Origin: Halocafeteria seosinensis
Lineage: Eukaryota; Sar; Bigyra; Bicosoecida
Assembly (NCBI GenBank): GCA_001687465.1
Contig: LVLI01000079.1
Location: 1-64,000 of the forward strand
Direction: 5' to 3'
Length of the DNA: 64,000 nt
A program made the translations under genes and the position numbers. The notes beneath the pieces are model-generated. The model was not told the origin of the DNA, made no database searches, and was given only the letters and a program-made list of their open reading frames with translations. How positions within the stretch are numbered: position 1 is the stretch's first letter; every line of letters begins with the position of its first letter. Of this stretch, positions 58,701 through 64,000 are shown piece after piece.

Positions 58701-60399
58701 TGCCTTCGTCAAATTCTTTGCCGGAGACACGTTGCTTGTGGTATCGATAGTACTATCAGCAAGAGAGTCTTGTGGGCCCGAACTTGCAGAGCTTCCAACC
58801 TGAGCGGTTCTCGTCGTAGAACTCGTTGCAGAGCTATCATCAATCTTGCCAGAAGAACTCTTAGGGTGCATCTTGCTACCCGATGACTCCGAGCTCGTTG
58901 AGGTGTTGTTGGTGGCACCGTGGACGGTAGAGGTAACAATGCTTCTTTCCTCCGATACATTAGTCGTAGTTGAGCCGCCGTCAGGTACTTTGGTTGAATT
59001 AATCCTTGTTGATGAGGTGGTAGCAGGCTGGGCCGACGCTGCGATGGTGCTCGTATTGCGGGTGGATACAGTAGCGGAGCTAGACGCAGTAGAGCTAGAC
59101 GAGACACTAGCAGTAGGCGCTTTACTAACTGTAGTAGCGTTCTTTGAGGTAGTAGACTCTGATATTGCTTCACTCCTCCCTGTTGCACCAGAGCTCTGGG
59201 GACTAGACGTTGTATCAGAAGACTGTACAGTTGTTGAGCTGGAGGACTCTGATTGACTCTTGAAAGTCTGTGGCAGTTTCCCTGATGGATTTGGTTCCGA
59301 CGGCGGTGGAGGAGGTGGAGCTCCGGGAGGTGAGTCCTCCTTATGCGAAGCGGTTGCTGGAGGCGGCGGTGGTGCACCAGGCGGAGAGGCATGCTTACTT
59401 GCGTTAGTTGTTTGCGAACCTGTTCAAATAGTATTACGTCTCTAACGCATAGAGGTCTGACTAAAAGCACTAGTGCACCACTTACTCGGCGTTGAGGACG
59501 AGGTCGTACGGTTCTCTCCCTCACCGGTAGTGCTACTGGAAGAAGATAAGGGAGGCTTACTCTTAGAAACGGGGGCTTCCCCTTTCTTAGAGGGCGGCGG
59601 GGGCGGTGTACCTTTAGAAGCCGGAGGTGGGGGAGCCGGTTTGCCTTCTGAGGGTTCTGCGCGTAAGGCAACAATGTAGGTGGTCTCAAGAAGGGTAATG
59701 GGTTACAAAATAAGCAAGAGCTCGTACTCTGTGACTCAGATCCGGGAGGAGTAGGTGGACGTTTTGGCGGGGTTGTACTCTCCGATGTGGATACTTCTGC
59801 AATAAAAAACACCTTCCTATGATGTCCCGCTGTGGACGGCTAAAGGGGTATCCTTTCTTACTAGTGGCGCTTGACGTCCCAGAGGCCGTCTTGTCCCGAG
59901 AAACCGGTGGTGGTGGTGATTCTGTAGAATGAAAGCAGGGTTGGTAACGGTGCATAATATGTCAAGAAGTTCATCAAAACCGCATCTTACTGGGTTTTGA
60001 AGCTTGAGGTGGTGGCGGCGGGGGCCCGTCTGTAATAAAAGTCACAGTAGGTAAGTTGTGTGAGACCAACATAGGAGAAACCTACGCTACCAAAATTAAG
60101 CAACTCACTTCCAGTTGTCTTTCCCGAAGGAGGAGGAGGAGGTGTTGACTTCTGTGTGCCTGCATAATACATTCAACCAACGGAGCGCGTAGCAAACAAA
60201 CGTCCTACGGAGCGTTTAAGGCTGTCTTACTATTGGTAGTCCTACCTTGTGCTCCGCCTTTTTTGGGTGGAGGCGGCGGTCCAGCTCCAGCCTTTTTGGG
60301 AGATGGTGGTGGTGGCGGAGCATCTCCTGAGTTGCTCCTAGACAACGGAGGTGGTGGGGGCTTCTTTGGAGGGTTTTGTGTCGCAGTAGTGGCAGCCAT
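55776..60399 (-). CDS. Proline-rich, Ser/Thr-rich IQ/coiled-coil protein (paralog 1)
   Basis: Exons: 60399-60246, 60159-60109, 60029-59991, 59921-59862, 59796-59728, 59656-59486 and 59419-55776, giving 1,395 aa. The first six exons encode short oligoproline blocks (PPPPPL, APPPPPSPKK, GPPPPPKK, TPPPPPPSG, SPPPPVS, PPKRPPTPPG), like ligands for profilin, SH3 or WW domains. About 600 Ser/Thr-rich residues follow. The C-terminal third has SLAASFRRRQQ, an IQ motif (ALRIQRAFRRFCSQRR, about 1040) that could bind calmodulin, a coiled coil (MLFVLRSTQKQVAEAVNCL... KERQLKKAVAQLEEERARL), the motif PPWRPSSPTQQTV (about 1250), a second coil and the end VQEIDYLRR. I know no named family with this order; a cytoskeletal scaffold is an inference. 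A diverged copy lies directly upstream on the same strand. Convergent with PRMT5, 50 bp between stops. Confidence 0.82.
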
Positions 60400-61323
60400 C
60401 GTGGTTTAAATGTATCTCATTAATCACTGCAAACAATGCGAAAAAGAGCCTGCGAGGTGTGGTCATTCCCTTAGGTCATTGAGGACCAATGAGAACAAGG
60501 TCGGACATACCACTGAATGGACCGAGATAAATGCTGATATCGCTTCGACTTATTTCCTGCTTCGTGGCACCGTGCAATATGCAAGCTGGTTGCGAAGAAC
60601 AAGAAGGAGAAAACCAAACGTCCTCGCGCTGCCGGTTCGCAGACGTTGAAGCACGATATTTCCCCTTTTCTTGCTCTTAGCAAACACTGAACACAAGGAT
60701 AACGGAATGAATATCAATCCCAAACTACTGTGTTCGAACACGGAAGAGAAATACCACTTGGAACAATCCCAAACAGAGTTTTGTACTTGATGCGACCGCA
60801 ACGGTAAAGTCGACAGGGGGGGATCTCCGCTAGAACGTGATAGCTCCGCTGCACAGAAGGGGTACGGATGTCGCATTCACAACTACTTCCTTGGTACAGA
60901 TACTTGGTGAATGAGTAGTATATTTCTCTAAAAAATCCTCGACAGATCGTCGACAAGTGGGAGTGGTAATACCACCGCTTAGTCGGACGTCGACGACTGG
61001 TACTTGTAGCGCGAAGTTCATCAACTGCAGTTGGGGAACATACGGAAGGACGGAATGTGTGTGCAGGCTGTCCAGGTCAAACATAATGTGGTTAGAGCGC
61101 ACGTCGTCCTGGTATAGTCGTTTCCTTCTTAGCGGTGTGTGTTGCAAGTGGCATGGACAACCGTAGTTCCACTGGTACAATCGAGTGTGGACATCTGAAT
61201 TCACGGATACACATGTACTCCCAGAGTATGTTTACCAGGTCATTGCCAGCATGTAGCGACGAAGGGGCTCACTACCGTCCTCTGGTGACAGCTCATGATG
61301 CCGAGTACAGCGGATGTTAACGT
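60400..61323. other. Spacer between the two IQ paralogs
   Basis: 924 bp that should hold the 3' flank of paralog 2 and the promoter of paralog 1. A 124-codon minus-strand frame (61204-60830; VPVVDVRLSGGITTPTCRRS) and one at 60876-60550 are open, but I see no domain, and their start context and splice sites do not support a gene. Confidence 0.4.
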
Positions 61324-64000
61324 TCATGACTGACCTGCAGGTGCCATAAGGCGTCGTAGATAATCGATCTCCTGGACCATTTCATCCCTGCTGGGGGCAC
61401 TCTGAGCTGTATCTCGCTGTAGCACCTGACTCATCGTTGATCTCGCAGGATACCCGTTGGCGAGCATTTCTCTTAGACTCTCATTTTCTCTTTCCAAATC
61501 ACTTTCGTGCTTTTTCCATTCTTCTGTAGTCTCTTGTTGCACCGAATGAACACCCCGGTGAGTGGTTGGTAAGCGCTTCTTTGAAGACTCGTGTTTTGCA
61601 TTTCCCCCACCCCCAGGAGAGTTCGATCGACGCGGTTGCGCTCTGCTGTTCCATTCCGTCCTTACCGATGGAACACGGCCATTCCGTTCTGTATATTGAA
61701 AACCGTGATTAACTGTCTGTTGGGTCGGAGAAGAAGGACGCCAGGGAGGCATTTTCCTCGGAGTCGATCTTCGCGCAATGGGTGTGCCATGATCGTCTAC
61801 ATCTTCGTGGACGTTTTCCTTCCGACGTCCATTTCTAACTGGCTTTCGCTCATGCGATGGTTCGGCTGGAGGCATCTGATTTCGTGGAGCAGTCTCTGAG
61901 CCATCGGTAGCGTGACGAGGTGTACCAGATGATTTGACTTCCTCATCGCCTTTGTTTAACCTTTCTTTGTCCTGAGAGCGGTCCCGGCTAGCCCTTAACG
62001 ATGAAATACGGTCACTGTGTTCTGTATACTGGAAGCCGTGGCTAACAGTTTGTTGGGTCGGGGAAGATGGACGCCACGGAGGTATTTTCTTCTTGTGGTC
62101 TAGGTGCGGTGAAACGGCTGACAGCATCTGACGAGGTACTAAACGGTCGTTTGGGCCATCGGTACCGCGAGAACCATGCTGGGATGGGATTGCTTTCCCA
62201 TTGTGTGCGGTTTTCTCACTTTGAGAAACGAGGGTGGCGCGGCGCATCTCTACAATGTTTTTGAATCGCGCACGTTCATCCTCAAGCCGAGACACTCCAT
62301 ACTTTAAGGTCCTCTCCTTTTCTTCTATGGTCTTCAGAAGCTCTTTACTGTTATTCCCTGGCTGTCCCACCTGAGAGTACAAGTGGGAAAGACAGTTGAC
62401 CGCTTCTGCGATCTGCCTTTGGGACCCATAGAGCACAGATAACATCGTTGAGATACTAAACGTTGCCTCCCCATTCTGTTTACAATCCTCGATCTCCACG
62501 GAAGCATGCTTCTGCACAATATACCGTCGAATCGCTCGTTGGATACGCAAGGCAGCATCCCTCGTCCGTTGCTTTTCTTCATTAGCCTCTTGGTTTTGCG
62601 TCCCGCTGACTGCTTCTTGTTTTTTCTGAGCATTGTAAGCGTCTCTCATCTGACGCGCTAGCCACTTCGAAACGTTGAAATCTTCTGCAATACTGGAGAT
62701 TACGTCAGGTGACGTTTTCTCATTGGTAGGGCGGGATACCGTGTCAGAGGGAGAAGAATCCACTTCACTCTTCCGTTCGACATTCTCCGGCTCGTTGCCA
62801 CGATTCCCGACGGCGAAATCCGGATTAAATTTGTTCAACAGCTGTAACGCTCTTTCATAGGATAAGTGCTTTTTCTTTCCCGTCTGTCGAATTAGATAGG
62901 AAACATCAAGTCCCGGAGAACTTTCTCTCTGAAGCGCGTCAGCGTTATTCGAAGGCGCAAACTTCCGAAGCTGTTGCCTTCTGCGGAACGATTCTGCCAA
63001 TGACTTCTGGTACAACGAACTATAGGTAGAAGAAACTGAGGAACGCGGTGAGTAGTTTGAATCGCTGTATTCGTGAGTTGAGGACGTATCGATAGTAAGG
63101 TCCGTTTTGGAGTGCGGTGCTTTCGATCCAATTGCAAAAGAACAGTCGTAATCTGCACTTCCTTTGTACCCTTTTGCCGACTCGCCCCAGGCATTGGGCT
63201 CCCGCCTCGAAAATGAATTTGCTACTGCATGCTCAACGTTGTTCTCCTGTCTCATTTTAGAAATTGCAGCACTGGTTGCAGTCGAAGTACTCGTAGTGAT
63301 TCCCCATGTTACCTTGTTATCCGTGGAGCTGTTTACAATGTTGGAGTCTTTACTACTTGCCACTTGAAATCCACCTATCTGTCCCTGATCCAAAATGCTG
63401 TCACCTGCCAACCCCTGTCGCGAAAGCGTATTCTTCACCGAAGTATCAAATCTGTTTTCCTGCTTGGATGACTTAACTGTTGAGTCTGGAGCACTGATTC
63501 CAGTCCAAACCCTGGTAGAACCAGGTTCACTGCCTGTCACTTGCAGCCCGCCCGCGCCCTTATTATCGCCTGTGTACGCGGTAAAGGTGGTATCGGTTTC
63601 CGAGGAAGTACCAGCAGGTGTCGTGGTTGCTTGCTTTGGAGTGGAGTTTACTGTCTGCTTACTTGACACCGTCGTTTCTGCGAAAGAGGATCCAGATTCA
63701 GCAACCAAACTCGCTCCTTGAGTGTCTGCTGTAGTAAAGACGTCACTACTGGGTACAGTAGGTGCATCCATGGACCACACTTGGTGAGTAGTCACTGGTA
63801 CAATATCGGAAGAGCTGCCGGTTTCGGTGTCCAGCGACGTCCACACTCCTGTCTCCGCAACGGTTGCCGAGGAAGAGCTCACTGATAGTGCAGGTTCCGG
63901 TTCCGATGCAGCGGCAGCGGCATTCTCCTGTGACGGCTTACTTGACACCGTCGTTTCTGCGAAAGAGGATCCAGATTCAGCAACCAAACTCGCTCCTTGA
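61324..64000 (-). CDS. IQ/coiled-coil protein (paralog 2, 5' end outside window)
   Basis: An open exon from the window edge to the stop at 61326-61324 (at least 890 codons). It shares with paralog 1, in the same order: a Ser/Thr-rich part, SLAESFRRRQQ, an IQ motif (ALRIQRAIRRYIVQK), STMLSVLYGSQRQIAEAVNCLSHLYSQV, a coil (KERTLKYGVSRLEDERARF), PPWRPSSPTQQTV, a second coil and the closing DEMVQEIDYLRRL. It differs in having PPWRPSSPTQQTV with HGFQYTE twice, about 330 bp apart (62045-62083 and about 61712-61751), and an in-frame 279-bp repeat near the window edge. Whether it also has proline-rich 5' exons cannot be seen. Same likely role as paralog 1: a calmodulin-binding scaffold, by inference only. 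Confidence 0.82.
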   Translation of the reverse strand, partial: QGASLVAESGSSFAETTVSSKPSQENAAAAASEPEPALSVSSSSATVAETGVWTSLDTETGSSSDIVPVTTHQVWSMDAPTVPSSDVFTTADTQGASLVAESGSSFAETTVSSKQTVNSTPKQATTTPAGTSSETDTTFTAYTGDNKGAGGLQVTGSEPGSTRVWTGISAPDSTVKSSKQENRFDTSVKNTLSRQGLAGDSILDQGQIGGFQVASSKDSNIVNSSTDNKVTWGITTSTSTATSAAISKMRQENNVEHAVANSFSRREPNAWGESAKGYKGSADYDCSFAIGSKAPHSKTDLTIDTSSTHEYSDSNYSPRSSVSSTYSSLYQKSLAESFRRRQQLRKFAPSNNADALQRESSPGLDVSYLIRQTGKKKHLSYERALQLLNKFNPDFAVGNRGNEPENVERKSEVDSSPSDTVSRPTNEKTSPDVISSIAEDFNVSKWLARQMRDAYNAQKKQEAVSGTQNQEANEEKQRTRDAALRIQRAIRRYIVQKHASVEIEDCKQNGEATFSISTMLSVLYGSQRQIAEAVNCLSHLYSQVGQPGNNSKELLKTIEEKERTLKYGVSRLEDERARFKNIVEMRRATLVSQSEKTAHNGKAIPSQHGSRGTDGPNDRLVPRQMLSAVSPHLDHKKKIPPWRPSSPTQQTVSHGFQYTEHSDRISSLRASRDRSQDKERLNKGDEEVKSSGTPRHATDGSETAPRNQMPPAEPSHERKPVRNGRRKENVHEDVDDHGTPIARRSTPRKMPPWRPSSPTQQTVNHGFQYTERNGRVPSVRTEWNSRAQPRRSNSPGGGGNAKHESSKKRLPTTHRGVHSVQQETTEEWKKHESDLERENESLREMLANGYPARSTMSQVLQRDTAQSAPSRDEMVQEIDYLRRLMAPAGQS
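63657..64000 (-). repeat. In-frame coding repeat, 279-bp period
   Basis: 65 bp at 63657-63721 are identical to 63936-64000. The offset of 279 bp is exactly 93 codons. The shared peptide reads ASLVAESGSSFAETTVSSK. The second copy is cut by the window edge, so the repeat length and copy number are unknown. Confidence 0.95.

Noticed and set aside
58249..58803. 184-codon plus-strand frame opposite paralog 1
   Set aside because: Antisense of a Ser/Thr codon-rich exon; Val/Leu/Thr-rich composition is what that antisense yields.
58709..59812. 367-codon minus-strand open frame, Arg/Leu/Pro-rich
   Set aside because: It is the alternate frame of the Ser/Thr-rich exon of paralog 1. Spliced proline exons read in the other frame and give conserved, in-phase joins; this frame has only composition effects.
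1..64000. CRISPR arrays, transposons, viral insertions, bacterial-type operons
   Set aside because: No regularly spaced repeats, transposase, integrase, reverse transcriptase or capsid-like sequence was seen; the intron-rich architecture is nuclear eukaryotic.

Overview
This is a gene-dense stretch of a nuclear eukaryotic chromosome with about 23 protein-coding genes. Almost every gene is interrupted by short introns, mostly 45-85 nt, with GTAAGT/GTACGT-type donors and CAG acceptors. I joined exons by hand from reading frame, splice consensus and family conservation. One base is undetermined (position 21390). No rRNA, confident tRNA, CRISPR array, transposon or organellar gene was found.

The organism is probably a unicellular, flagellated eukaryote. 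A striated-fibre assemblin and a thioredoxin of the axonemal dynein type point to flagella. A single-polypeptide fungal-type fatty acid synthase of about 4,280 aa, with all domains in line and two ACPs, is an arrangement I associate with stramenopiles such as labyrinthulomycetes and oomycetes. That lineage is an inference and is not proven by the window.

Layout: 1-10.4 kb, all minus strand: an RNase H fragment, a serine carboxypeptidase, a DNAJC9-like co-chaperone and a P4-ATPase. 11-18.2 kb, plus strand: a formin, an ankyrin protein and SF-assemblin. 18.3-25.7 kb: a PB1-kinase (minus), NOP58 (plus) and a DJ-1/PfpI protein (plus). 25.8-38.9 kb, minus: FAS. 39-43.9 kb, plus: two unrecognised genes and a membrane-anchored ankyrin protein. 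43.9-55.7 kb, strictly alternating strands: ALG2, a glycosyltransferase-FkbM fusion, a thioredoxin, a TMEM86/lysoplasmalogenase, CCT1 and PRMT5. 55.8-64 kb, minus: two tandem paralogous genes with proline-rich, Ser/Thr-rich, IQ and coiled-coil parts; the second runs off the window.

The genes are mostly housekeeping functions with no shared pathway. They cover lipid synthesis and membrane asymmetry (FAS, P4-ATPase, TMEM86), N-glycan assembly (ALG2), ribosome biogenesis (NOP58), protein folding (CCT1, DNAJC9), arginine methylation (PRMT5) and cytoskeleton (formin, SF-assemblin, dynein-type thioredoxin, perhaps the IQ pair). Packing is tight: convergent genes lie 9, 18, 50, 58, 76 and 100 bp apart, so 3' UTRs probably overlap.

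The least familiar content is the tandem IQ/proline-rich pair and its in-frame repeats, the GT1-FkbM fusion, a formin without an FH1 domain, micro-exons of 14-24 nt, a duplicated 3'-flank cassette carrying AATAAA, and a nested-stem element at 14884-14939.
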